A DNA stretch of 64,000 bases from an uncultured Chryseobacterium sp. (GTDB lineage Bacteria > Bacteroidota > Bacteroidia > Flavobacteriales > Weeksellaceae). Below the pieces are notes generated by a model. That model was not told the DNA's origin and searched no databases. It saw nothing but the letters and a program-made list of their open reading frames with translations. This document shows positions 42,170-51,063 of the stretch, in pieces (positions within the stretch are counted from its first letter, which is position 1; the number at the start of each line of letters is the position of its first letter). A program made the translations under genes and the position numbers. The DNA is taken from NCBI GenBank assembly GCA_913778085.1, contig CAJYXJ010000064.1, forward strand, positions 1 to 64,000, read 5' to 3'.

Positions 42170-42199
42170 CAAAAATACTTCTTTAAAATTAAATGGCAA
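42170..42199 (-). promoter_or_regulatory. Promoter of the LysM protein gene, overlapping the end of bshC
   Basis: Reverse-strand TATTTTTG (42170-42177) and TTG (42197-42199) are separated by exactly 19 bases, matching the consensus. The -33 element lies inside the final codons of bshC. Confidence 0.72.
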
Positions 42200-43775
42200 C
42201 TATTATTAGTTTGGACTCGTCTATTTGCATCTCTTCTAAACAAGTTTCCAGCCAGGAATAGCCGTGGTCTGCAAAGAAAACGCTGAAGTTATAAACCCTT
42301 TCCTGCCAGGTTCCGGAAGGGTTCACGTCTAAAAACAGGTTTTCCAGCCTTTCCAGTAATTCGCTTCTTTTTATCTTTTCCGCGTGAAGCAGACGTTTCT
42401 CCATTCTTTTAAAAGATTTCAACTGCCGTATTTCTTCCGCTTTTACCATATTCCCGAAAGATTTTTCAGTAGTTTCCGCCAGGGCTTTCAATTCTGAAAA
42501 TTGTGCGATTAATAAGCTTTCCTTTTGCTCCAATGCTTTAAGAATGGCATTGTCTTCCAGTATTTTGGTATTGGTAACGGCGGTAAAATTCCTGAAAAAG
42601 TCTTCGATCTTCAAATTCAGTTTATCAATTTTCCTTATTGTCTTTTCCTTTAAAAACAGCATAGAGTTTCGTGGAATAAGAATAGGAAAGGGAATATCAA
42701 TTTTTGAGAAATAGTCTTTCAGCTCCAGCCAATACATGATTTCGGCATTTCCTCCAATATAGGCCAGGTTTGGCAAAATGGTTTCCTGATATACCGGACG
42801 CATTAAAGCATTCGGACTGAATCTCTCAGGATGGCTTTCCAGTTCATTCAGGATTTCTTCCTTTGTAAATGAGATGTTTTTATCAACTATGCTGTATTTT
42901 TTGCCATCAAAATCGATACGGTCTCTGGTTTCCGAAAGGTAAAATAAATTGATCTCCCGTGGATTTACCTGAACTTTTCCATATTTCCTGGTCAGAAAAT
43001 TTACTTTGTCTTCAGAATTCTTATATAAACTGAAATTCAGAAGCTCGTCTTTAAATGTTTGCCTGATCTGCTCTTTAAGCTCTTTTGAATCTCCGTCCAC
43101 GATCAGGAGTCCGAATTCTGAGAACAACCGGTTGACTAAGATCTGAATGGCCTGCGTTAAAGTATTTCCTACCTTATATGCTTCTTTCAGCATTAAGATC
43201 AGCTCGGTCCCGAAAATGTGGTCTTTGAACTCTTTTTCAAATTCTGAAATAAAAAATGTATCGCTGACTGTAATTCTTCCTACTGCGCCACCCGACTTTT
43301 CATTAATCTCGTAAAAATGGCCTTCCGTCTTAAAATGGTTGATTTCTGCAAAATCATGATCTTCGGACGCCATCCAGTAAACAGGAACAAAATTAAAATC
43401 CGGAAAATTCTGTTTCAGATAAGAGCAGGTTTTGATGGTCTGTAAAATCTTATATATGAAAAAAACAGGCCCGGAAAAAAGATTTAGCTGATGTCCTGTT
43501 GTTATTGTAAAGGTGTTGGGAGCCGTCAGATTACTGAGATGCTCCTTCTGTTGCGACGAAAGTTCGAGATGAGCCAGCTGCCTGGTGATGGCACCTGCCA
43601 AAACACTCCTTTGCTCTGCCATAAAAGAATCCTTCTTCTTATGAATCTGTTTTTTAAAATGATCCAAAGAAAAAGTATTTTCTTCAAATCCCTCAATACT
43701 CTGATTCAAAAAATCCTTCACCAATTGAGGTATGCTTTCTATATCCTGAAAAGATATTTTATTAATCGTTTTCAA
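42189..43775 (-). CDS. bshC: Bacillithiol synthase BshC
   Basis: 528 residues. BshC adds Cys to GlcN-malate, the last step of bacillithiol synthesis. The family hallmark TTGHQLNLFSGPVFFIYKI is at about 92-110, and YWMASEDHDFAEINHF follows near 130-145. A central nucleotide-binding-like core and a C-terminal coiled coil (about 400-470) are expected. It starts 12 bases after the porin stop on the same strand, so it is probably co-transcribed with it. bshA and bshB are not in the window. Confidence 0.92.
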   Translation of the reverse strand: MKTINKISFQDIESIPQLVKDFLNQSIEGFEENTFSLDHFKKQIHKKKDSFMAEQRSVLAGAITRQLAHLELSSQQKEHLSNLTAPNTFTITTGHQLNLFSGPVFFIYKILQTIKTCSYLKQNFPDFNFVPVYWMASEDHDFAEINHFKTEGHFYEINEKSGGAVGRITVSDTFFISEFEKEFKDHIFGTELILMLKEAYKVGNTLTQAIQILVNRLFSEFGLLIVDGDSKELKEQIRQTFKDELLNFSLYKNSEDKVNFLTRKYGKVQVNPREINLFYLSETRDRIDFDGKKYSIVDKNISFTKEEILNELESHPERFSPNALMRPVYQETILPNLAYIGGNAEIMYWLELKDYFSKIDIPFPILIPRNSMLFLKEKTIRKIDKLNLKIEDFFRNFTAVTNTKILEDNAILKALEQKESLLIAQFSELKALAETTEKSFGNMVKAEEIRQLKSFKRMEKRLLHAEKIKRSELLERLENLFLDVNPSGTWQERVYNFSVFFADHGYSWLETCLEEMQIDESKLIIVAI

Positions 43776-43787
43776 TCTGTAAAAATT

Positions 43788-45719
43788 TTAGTTGAACAAA
43801 TACCAGACAATCCCGATGTTCAGCCTGAAATCGTAGACAGGATAACTCGGAAATGCATAGGCTTCGTTATGTGAAATAAAAGTCCCGACTTGCTGTCCTT
43901 CGATAAAGAAGAACATTTTTTTTACTTTCATATTAAAATAAACATCGGCAATCGGCTGTCCTCCGATGGAAAACGAACCGGCATCCGGCAGAATGTATTC
44001 GTTCAGGATCGGGAAATATTTCCTGGATGCAAATTCGGAGAAATAATACACTTTTATACCGGTCTGAATTTCTGCAGCCTTTTTAAACGCTTTGGCCTGA
44101 TAAAAGAAGTTAGCACGTCCGATAAAACCCGGAAGCGGCAGAAGATCTTTATTCGTCAGTACATTCTGGAACTGCAACCTGGTATTCAGGTGAAAATTTC
44201 CGTAACTGAAAGTAGCGTCGCCCCCAATCTGCGAAATATTTACAGAGCTTCCGCTTTGCTGCGGCATTGCATTGGAATCGAAATAAGTATAATTATCGAT
44301 TCTGTAATAGTTGGCAAACAGTTCGGTCCGGAACCATTTTAATCCCAAACTTCCCCCGATTTCCGAAACCGTCTGATTCCGGGCATTCTGAAGATAGTAA
44401 TTGTAATTGTTATAAATCGAAGTGTTCAGTATATAGTTGAATGACGGATAAGCACTCTGAAAGTTCACCTTTGCATTGACAAAATAATCTTTTACCGGTT
44501 CAAACTTTAAATTATTGGCTGTTCTCAGATAGGTCCCGAACTGGCTCCCGTTTGAAAACTCCAGAAATGAATTCAGATGAATTTTATCAAAAAGCTTAAC
44601 CTGCAGGTTTCCGACTGCCCCAAGCCGGCTTTCCTTTATTTCGGTCGGGATCTGCAATAACGGTAAACTAATTTCATTGGTCCCGAATTTCAGCATCTGA
44701 TAACGGATCCCGGCATCAAGCTTAAATTTTTCATTGTCCCAAACGAGACTTACCGTATTGCTAAAATTATCCGAATATTTTTTTGAGCCAAGCGGCCCAT
44801 CTGCTACCAATTGTTGAGGGACGTCATACCAGTAGGCTTCCGGAGCTCCCTGGCTGTAATAGTATTTATTTCCCTGGTGTAAAATGGTATGCCTTATTTT
44901 GAAAGGAATTTTTTCCGAGTTAAAGGGCGCAAACTGATGCGTCAGGTAGTATCGTCTATGAGAAAACTGCGAGCTGGAGGAAGCCAGGTTTACCTGCATG
45001 TTCTGCCGGTTCCTCGAGTTGCTGTCGCCCTGCTGGAAAAGGCTGTCCACAGCAATTCCACCGTTTTCCTGATTATTGACATTCTGATGCAGGTAGTGGG
45101 CAAACAATTCATAGTTGCCGCTTTTTGAAACATAATGCCCTGTAAATAAGGTATTGTTGTTGGAAGCGAGCGAGTTTCTATACATTCCCTGCGAACGAAG
45201 ACCGCTGTACTCCAGAGAAAAATTGAACCGCTTCCCGATATTCTGGGTGTAGGAAGATCTCAAAGCTGCCCCATTCTTCATGGAATTATGGTAAATAAAA
45301 GTGGCTGTCGGTGTTTTGACATCATAATAATTAATATCGTCAACGCCTAAAATCCAGTATGATTTATTTGTGGGCAGCAGAGCAAGGTTCTGTTCAGGGA
45401 TAACTTCATACGTCAACGGATTGAATCCCGCCCCAATATTGGCTACCTGTGCTTTTCCAAAATTATCGCGGTTGTTGTATTGGGAGAAGATATAGGTTTT
45501 GTCAAAAGTCATCACCGTATCAAAAACCTTTTTCTCAGAAAATTGCTTCTGATAGAGATAATCGTTGATGGTTGGCTTAAATATTTTCAGGGAGTCCTTC
45601 TTTCCCGAGTCTATAACCAACGTATCTTCTTTGGGAAGCTTGTTGGAATCGGTTTTGTTAACCACCTGCGCCTCAATGGTGAGACTGAAGAAAAATATGA
45701 TGGAAAGGATGTATTTCAT
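43788..45719 (-). CDS. Putative outer-membrane porin (Porin_10-like)
   Basis: 643 residues. A signal peptide (MKYILSIIFFFSLTIEAQ) is followed by a short linker and a long run of amphipathic strands with alternating aromatic residues, as in a large barrel. It ends YDFRLNIGIVWYLFN, with a terminal aromatic residue typical of outer-membrane proteins. NRDNFGKAQVANIGAGFNPLTYEV resembles the Porin_10 family of Bacteroidota. A reverse-strand TATTTTTG box (45737-45744) lies 18 bases upstream. It shares a transcript with bshC. Confidence 0.75.
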   Translation of the reverse strand: MKYILSIIFFFSLTIEAQVVNKTDSNKLPKEDTLVIDSGKKDSLKIFKPTINDYLYQKQFSEKKVFDTVMTFDKTYIFSQYNNRDNFGKAQVANIGAGFNPLTYEVIPEQNLALLPTNKSYWILGVDDINYYDVKTPTATFIYHNSMKNGAALRSSYTQNIGKRFNFSLEYSGLRSQGMYRNSLASNNNTLFTGHYVSKSGNYELFAHYLHQNVNNQENGGIAVDSLFQQGDSNSRNRQNMQVNLASSSSQFSHRRYYLTHQFAPFNSEKIPFKIRHTILHQGNKYYYSQGAPEAYWYDVPQQLVADGPLGSKKYSDNFSNTVSLVWDNEKFKLDAGIRYQMLKFGTNEISLPLLQIPTEIKESRLGAVGNLQVKLFDKIHLNSFLEFSNGSQFGTYLRTANNLKFEPVKDYFVNAKVNFQSAYPSFNYILNTSIYNNYNYYLQNARNQTVSEIGGSLGLKWFRTELFANYYRIDNYTYFDSNAMPQQSGSSVNISQIGGDATFSYGNFHLNTRLQFQNVLTNKDLLPLPGFIGRANFFYQAKAFKKAAEIQTGIKVYYFSEFASRKYFPILNEYILPDAGSFSIGGQPIADVYFNMKVKKMFFFIEGQQVGTFISHNEAYAFPSYPVYDFRLNIGIVWYLFN

Positions 45720-45762
45720 TCGATAATTTTGAAATACAAAAATACATATGTTTTTTTAATAT

Positions 45763-46443
45763 TTATTGTTGATTGACAAACTCTACCAACTTAATAATAT
45801 CCTGTTCCTTATTAAAATTTATTTTATTGGTTTTCACAAAACTTTCTAGAGTATTCTTATCTATTCCAAAGAATCCTGAAGCATCATTTGCATTTTTAGG
45901 AAACCTGAATAGTTGATTATTTCCTTTGGAGATTAAATATAGATCTTTTTCTTTTGCATAATAATCATTGGCATCTTTAGAATATGCATTAGTGCTCTTC
46001 TCCCCTTTAAGCAATTCAATTTTTTCTCTCTTATACAATGAATGCTTCAGGTTATCTACTAACACAACCAAATATCCTAGTTTGGATTTACCCTCATAAG
46101 TATAATTAAAACATTTGTACGTTTTGCTAAGAGCCGGAAACTGTATTGTAAGATTATTTTCTTTGTTGGCATAGAACAATCCATCACCTGTTTTAAATTC
46201 CATCTCATCTTCATAAGCATTATAACGAAGGTCCTGAACATTTTTACTGTACCCGTTTATGATTACCTTATTAAACTTATCGCCATTGATATAGGGGTTT
46301 CTATCGATAACATATTCTTTTGTAGACGGCCGGTTTCCTTTCATAAAAAAATTTCCTGTAGAATATGAGATATTTTCATTACCCACTTGTGCACTAAAGA
46401 TTAGAGAAATAAGTGAGAACAGTGCAAAAAATAATTTTTTCAT
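45763..46443 (-). CDS. Secreted protein of unknown function
   Basis: 226 residues with a signal peptide (MKKLFFALFSLISLIFSAQ). The mature part is rich in Asn, Lys and Tyr with strand-like stretches (EYVIDRNPYINGDKFNKVII; LTIQFPALSKTYKCFNYTYEG). No family is recognised. A CAAATATA (reverse-strand TATATTTG) box is 16 bases upstream. It lies between the SusCD terminator and the porin gene. Confidence 0.6.
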   Translation of the reverse strand: MKKLFFALFSLISLIFSAQVGNENISYSTGNFFMKGNRPSTKEYVIDRNPYINGDKFNKVIINGYSKNVQDLRYNAYEDEMEFKTGDGLFYANKENNLTIQFPALSKTYKCFNYTYEGKSKLGYLVVLVDNLKHSLYKREKIELLKGEKSTNAYSKDANDYYAKEKDLYLISKGNNQLFRFPKNANDASGFFGIDKNTLESFVKTNKINFNKEQDIIKLVEFVNQQ

Positions 46444-46473
46444 TGTTTAATATTTAAATCAAATATAAAAATA

Positions 46474-46502
46474 AAAAGCCACTTCTTTTGGAAGTGGCTT
46501 TA
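46474..46502 (-). terminator. Terminator after susD-like gene
   Basis: AAAGCCACTTC pairs with GAAGTGGCTTT over 5 bases, just after the susD-type stop on the reverse strand. A-rich DNA on the left supplies the U tract. Confidence 0.82.
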
Positions 46503-46517
46503 GATTATGAACTTTTT

Positions 46518-47918
46518 TTAGTTATCGTATCCCGGATTAGATTTAATTGGAGAATTAGCCAAATCTGTCTCTCCTCTTGGAATTGGAAATGCATTTAGCC
46601 TTTCATCTGTACTAACACCAGACGGTCTTGGCACAGTATCTCCCCATCTTCTTAAATCCCACTGTCTCAATCCTTCGCCCAGAAGTTCTTTTTTCCTTTC
46701 CAGCTTTAATGCTATCATATCAACTGATGTCACAGCCGTTAAACCTCTGTTAGTTATAACTTGATTATAATAAGTGAGGGCTTTTGTCTGAGATCCTCCA
46801 TTTAACTCTGCCTCAACTCCATTTAACAAAATTTCCTCATAACGAAGCATCTTAATATTATCTGCGCCAACAACATTAGTATATTTACCTACTGCTGTAT
46901 TGGTACTTGTATTATAATATGACAAATATCTAACTCCACCGCTAGTGGTAAATAAACTTCTCCTAATATCATTTGAAGTATAAGAATTATATGTTGCTGG
47001 AGTTACAGCAATATTTGCATAACCATTAGGGCTTAGCCTTTGCCTGTAAGATCCTGTTGATAATGAAGAATTAGTTCCTACAGCCAACTCAAATATAGAA
47101 TTGGAAGCTGAACCATTCAAAGCAAAACTGAAAGTAGCCTGTAATAAATCCGCGGTAGCAACACTATACTTACCTATTAAATCATTTGTTAAACTTCTTA
47201 CCTTTGCATAATCTCCCTTGTATAAATAATACCTGGACATCATTCCTTTCAATGAATTAATATTTAATTCAGTTTTGGAATTACCTGTTATACCACTAGC
47301 AGTCATAGATGCAATTGCCTGATTAAAATCAGATTCAATCTGAGCTTCAGTTTCAGCGATCGTGGCTCTTGGCATTACTGCCTTCGGATCATATTTTAAT
47401 GGTAAAACGATTCCTAAAGTTCCATTAGGAATATACTTTTGACCATATAATCTGAAAGCATCGAAGAAAGCAATAGCTCTTAGTCCATAAGCTTGTCCCT
47501 GTGCATACCGTCCTGCATTCTGATTTGTCGTTCCTCCTTCTAAAGTAGACATATCGGTATTGATAACGATATTTGCTTTTGCCACGGCAGTATATATCTG
47601 ATTATATGTGTTTACTGCATATGAATCATTTGATAACATTGTATAATTATACACATTCTGATAGTATCCTCCGGATAATGTACTATACATTTCATCGGAC
47701 CGTACCTCACCATAAGCTAAGAAATCAGCTCCATAGTATGCTGTAGCCCGCATCGAAGTATATATACCTCTTACAAATGCCTGAACCTCATTTATTGTCT
47801 TTAAAGGAGCTTGCTCAACATCCTGATAGAATTCTCTATCTACAAAATCATCAGAACATGCAATTGTACTTGTTGCTATACCTAATGATAACAATCCTAT
47901 TTTTATTATTTTATTCAT
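46518..47918 (-). CDS. RagB/SusD family nutrient-uptake lipoprotein
   Basis: 466 residues. A lipobox (TIACSDDF, Cys 21) gives an outer-membrane surface lipoprotein. The protein has the SusD pattern of TPR-like helices, an early QAFVRGIYTSMRATAYYG, and a late REILGEGLRQWDLRRWGD-type stretch (here KELLGEGLRQWDLRRWGD). It acts as a lid on its SusC partner encoded 11 bases upstream. No glycoside hydrolase lies nearby, so the substrate may be peptide or glycan. Confidence 0.92.
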   Translation of the reverse strand: MNKIIKIGLLSLGIATSTIACSDDFVDREFYQDVEQAPLKTINEVQAFVRGIYTSMRATAYYGADFLAYGEVRSDEMYSTLSGGYYQNVYNYTMLSNDSYAVNTYNQIYTAVAKANIVINTDMSTLEGGTTNQNAGRYAQGQAYGLRAIAFFDAFRLYGQKYIPNGTLGIVLPLKYDPKAVMPRATIAETEAQIESDFNQAIASMTASGITGNSKTELNINSLKGMMSRYYLYKGDYAKVRSLTNDLIGKYSVATADLLQATFSFALNGSASNSIFELAVGTNSSLSTGSYRQRLSPNGYANIAVTPATYNSYTSNDIRRSLFTTSGGVRYLSYYNTSTNTAVGKYTNVVGADNIKMLRYEEILLNGVEAELNGGSQTKALTYYNQVITNRGLTAVTSVDMIALKLERKKELLGEGLRQWDLRRWGDTVPRPSGVSTDERLNAFPIPRGETDLANSPIKSNPGYDN

Positions 47919-47929
47919 TTTTTCTTTTT

Positions 47930-50752
47930 TTAAAAACTTAAATTAACACCAAATAAATATGATTTCAATACTGGTAAACTTAAATTGGTATAACCGGAAA
48001 TATTGGTTTCAGGATCAAATTTAAGCCTGTCATCGAACATATGAGTCCAGGCATTATTTGCCATTACGTAAACTTTTACTGACCCTAGTCCTGATCCTTT
48101 AAGGAAATCACCCGTAAAGGTATATCCAAAGCTGGCATTGCTCAGTCTGATAAAGTCGGCATCATATAAAAATCTTGTAGATGCTCTATTTGACAATTTA
48201 TTACCTCCGTAAATTGGTTTTGGATTAGCTGCATTTGGATTTTCAGGTGTCCAATAATTGCCCATCACATCTCCATATCCAGGATAATTAATTGTATATT
48301 GACCGTCACTAAAAGTATATTGAGACCAGTCATCATAAATTTTACCACCGAATCCATAGGTAAACTGTAAATCAAGGTTAAACCCTTTATAGTTAATACT
48401 GGTATTGGCTCCTCCGAAAATATTACTTAAGAAAGATCCCTGTACAGCCTGCTGTGCCAGATTATAATTATTCGTAGTTTCTCCATCGACCCCATTAATA
48501 TACCATAAAGGATCTCCATTACTAGCGTCAACACCAGCCCATTTTCTTAAATAATAAGTTCGTACGCCTTCACCAACACGTAATGTTGTTGTTGAGTTAT
48601 TGACAGTTCCACCATAAAGTTCAGTGATTTCATTTTTTAAAGTTGATAAATTTGCACCGACTGACCAATTTAGTTGGTTTCTGTCACCTTTGAAGATATC
48701 TGCATTAACTGAGAATTCAAAACCTTTATTTACGAGGCTACCAATGTTTTCTGCATAAGATGTTAAACCTTGCGATCCGGATAAAGGAAGATTATAAATC
48801 AGATCTTTTGTCTTTTTGTTATAATATTCTGCTGTAATCCTTAATCTATCTCTGAAAAAACCTAAATCCAGCCCAACATTTAACGGATTAACAGTCTCCC
48901 AGGATAAATTTGGATTTAATACTCCAGAATATGTGGCCGCTGCAAAATCATTATAGTTTGTTGTATACGAATATAATGCATATGGATTAGCCGTTACCTG
49001 ATTTCCCAACTTACCATATGAAGCTCTGAATTTTACCATTGAGATAGCATCAATATCTTTAACAAAATTGATCCTTGCGAGATCCATACCAACCCCTACA
49101 GACCAAAAGTCGCCGGCTTTTTTGCCTGGTAAAAACTGAGATAATACATCTCTTCTATATGATCCGTCTACCAATACCAGCTTATCATAATCGTAATGCC
49201 CGGTTACTGCATATCCGTATCTTGAAGATATAAATTTGCTTCCTTCATATCCATATGGAACGACAAAGTTTGATAAAGTCTCAAGCGTCGGTGTTCCTAC
49301 CGTAATCCCTGTTGCTCTTAAAAATTTCCTGTCAGATTTATAAGCTTCCTGAATTAATGATGCTCCGATATTATGCTTATCAAACTTAACAGAATAATCT
49401 AAAATATTCTGTACGTTGAAGTTAAAATACCTGTTATTAGAAGTTCTCTGGTATCCTCCGTACTGATAACCGTCGCCATGAATAGGATTCCAGTAAGTAT
49501 CTTCTTCTACATTAACATATTCAGGGGAGAATACAAATCTATAGGTTAAGTTTTTTAAAATCTTATATTCAGCGCTTAAATTAGCAAAAGCCCGTAATGT
49601 ACCAGCTTGTACATAATTATGATCTAATAGATAACCTGGGTTAAACTGGTTATTGCTTAATCTACTATTTGTAGGATTTCCAAGATACCAGCTTCCATCT
49701 GCATTTCTTGCTGGATCAGTTGGTCTGTTAAAATATTGTGCTAATATTGGATTAGAGAATGCCCCACCATCGGATAAAGTTCTGGTTTTACCATGTGAAA
49801 TTTGAAAATCTGAACTTATTTTTAATTTGTCGGTTGCCTGATATGTTAATTTGGTCGTATAGGACAATCTTTTGAAAAATGAATTTCTGATGATACTATT
49901 TTGATCGAACATATTTGCCGATGCATAATACGTAAATTTATCATTTCCACCTGACATACTGAAATCAGCATTTTGCTGGTATCCATCTTTTCTTACAACA
50001 TCTTGCCAGTCCGTACTATATGGAGAATTAAAAATACCTGAAAAAGTTGAATTGATTGCACCTGCAGCAATCTGATCATTTGTATAGTCTGTCCCTAGGT
50101 AATTATTTACCTGAGTTCGTAAGTATGTTTTATATTCATCCGTAGTAAATGCTCTGTAACTTTTAACAGCTTGTTGGTTAAATCCACTATTGAATGATAA
50201 ATTAAACCTAGCTTTACCTCTTTTTCCGGATTTGGTAGTAATAACAATAACACCTGCTCCGGCATCTGCACCATAAACTGCTGTAGAAACCGCATCTTTT
50301 AAAACAGTAATGCTTTCAACATCATCAGGATTTAAATTAGCCAAGATGTTGGCCGTGGTATTAGCGGTAGTTAAATCTCCGTTAGCGATTCTTACCCCAT
50401 CTAAAATATAAATAGGAGAAGTAACTCCGTTTATAGAAGATACCCCTCTTACCCTAACATTGGCAAATCCGCCTGGTTGTCCTGAAGCACTTCCTGCTTG
50501 AACACCAGTTACTCTTCCCTGTAACATCTTATCCACTGAAGCTACCGGCACATCCTCAATTGATTTTGCGGTCATGGTACTCGTAGAGCCTGTAATTTCC
50601 TGAACCGTTTTTTTCTGTCCGAAACCAACCATTACAACTTCCTCAATCTGCTGTTCCTTGACAGTATCATTCTTTACTCTTTGCGCCAACACAGTCTGCC
50701 CACCTATAAAAAACAGGACTCCTGCGCTTAATACACGTAATTTCACATTCAT
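47930..50752 (-). CDS. SusC/RagA family TonB-linked outer-membrane transporter
   Basis: 940 residues. The plug has the QEITGSTSTMTAKSIEDVPV and VRVRGVSSINGVTSPIYILDG motifs, and the barrel follows to the final LFGVNLSF. The N terminus is short: after the signal (to about residue 24) a TonB-box-like EEVVMVGFG comes at once, without the carboxypeptidase-regulatory-like domain many SusC proteins carry. It forms an operon with the SusD-like gene. Two imperfect boxes lie upstream but none fits the promoter consensus well. Confidence 0.93.
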   Translation of the reverse strand: MNVKLRVLSAGVLFFIGGQTVLAQRVKNDTVKEQQIEEVVMVGFGQKKTVQEITGSTSTMTAKSIEDVPVASVDKMLQGRVTGVQAGSASGQPGGFANVRVRGVSSINGVTSPIYILDGVRIANGDLTTANTTANILANLNPDDVESITVLKDAVSTAVYGADAGAGVIVITTKSGKRGKARFNLSFNSGFNQQAVKSYRAFTTDEYKTYLRTQVNNYLGTDYTNDQIAAGAINSTFSGIFNSPYSTDWQDVVRKDGYQQNADFSMSGGNDKFTYYASANMFDQNSIIRNSFFKRLSYTTKLTYQATDKLKISSDFQISHGKTRTLSDGGAFSNPILAQYFNRPTDPARNADGSWYLGNPTNSRLSNNQFNPGYLLDHNYVQAGTLRAFANLSAEYKILKNLTYRFVFSPEYVNVEEDTYWNPIHGDGYQYGGYQRTSNNRYFNFNVQNILDYSVKFDKHNIGASLIQEAYKSDRKFLRATGITVGTPTLETLSNFVVPYGYEGSKFISSRYGYAVTGHYDYDKLVLVDGSYRRDVLSQFLPGKKAGDFWSVGVGMDLARINFVKDIDAISMVKFRASYGKLGNQVTANPYALYSYTTNYNDFAAATYSGVLNPNLSWETVNPLNVGLDLGFFRDRLRITAEYYNKKTKDLIYNLPLSGSQGLTSYAENIGSLVNKGFEFSVNADIFKGDRNQLNWSVGANLSTLKNEITELYGGTVNNSTTTLRVGEGVRTYYLRKWAGVDASNGDPLWYINGVDGETTNNYNLAQQAVQGSFLSNIFGGANTSINYKGFNLDLQFTYGFGGKIYDDWSQYTFSDGQYTINYPGYGDVMGNYWTPENPNAANPKPIYGGNKLSNRASTRFLYDADFIRLSNASFGYTFTGDFLKGSGLGSVKVYVMANNAWTHMFDDRLKFDPETNISGYTNLSLPVLKSYLFGVNLSF

Positions 50753-51063
50753 ATTAACAAATTTTAATATTTAAGAAGAGCAAATATGTTAATAAATTTT
50801 AACAAAACCAAACTTGCATCAGAAATAAGAATTTACAGAATACTTATTTGAAAAAAAATTTATATGCTTAGAATAACATAATAAAATAAAATTTTCTGTA
50901 ATTATTATATGGTTATTATTATCAAATTTTATATATTATGTTTAACATCTTTTTTGTAATACCACATAATGTTATTTAAACTAATTCTAAATTAAAGAAA
51001 CAATATAAGTAATCCCGCTTGGCTCAAGCGGGATTATTCTATCATATTAAGACATTAAAGCAA
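50753..51063. other. Intergenic region between infB and the SusC-type gene
   Basis: 311 bases, strongly AT-rich. The left part must carry the SusC-type promoter (a one-mismatch reverse-strand CATATTTG at 50780-50787 is the best candidate), and the right end holds the infB terminator. I see no small gene. Confidence 0.45.
51010..51036 (-). terminator. Terminator after infB
   Basis: AATCCCGCTT pairs perfectly with AAGCGGGATT over a 5-base loop, on the reverse strand after the infB stop. Confidence 0.82.
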
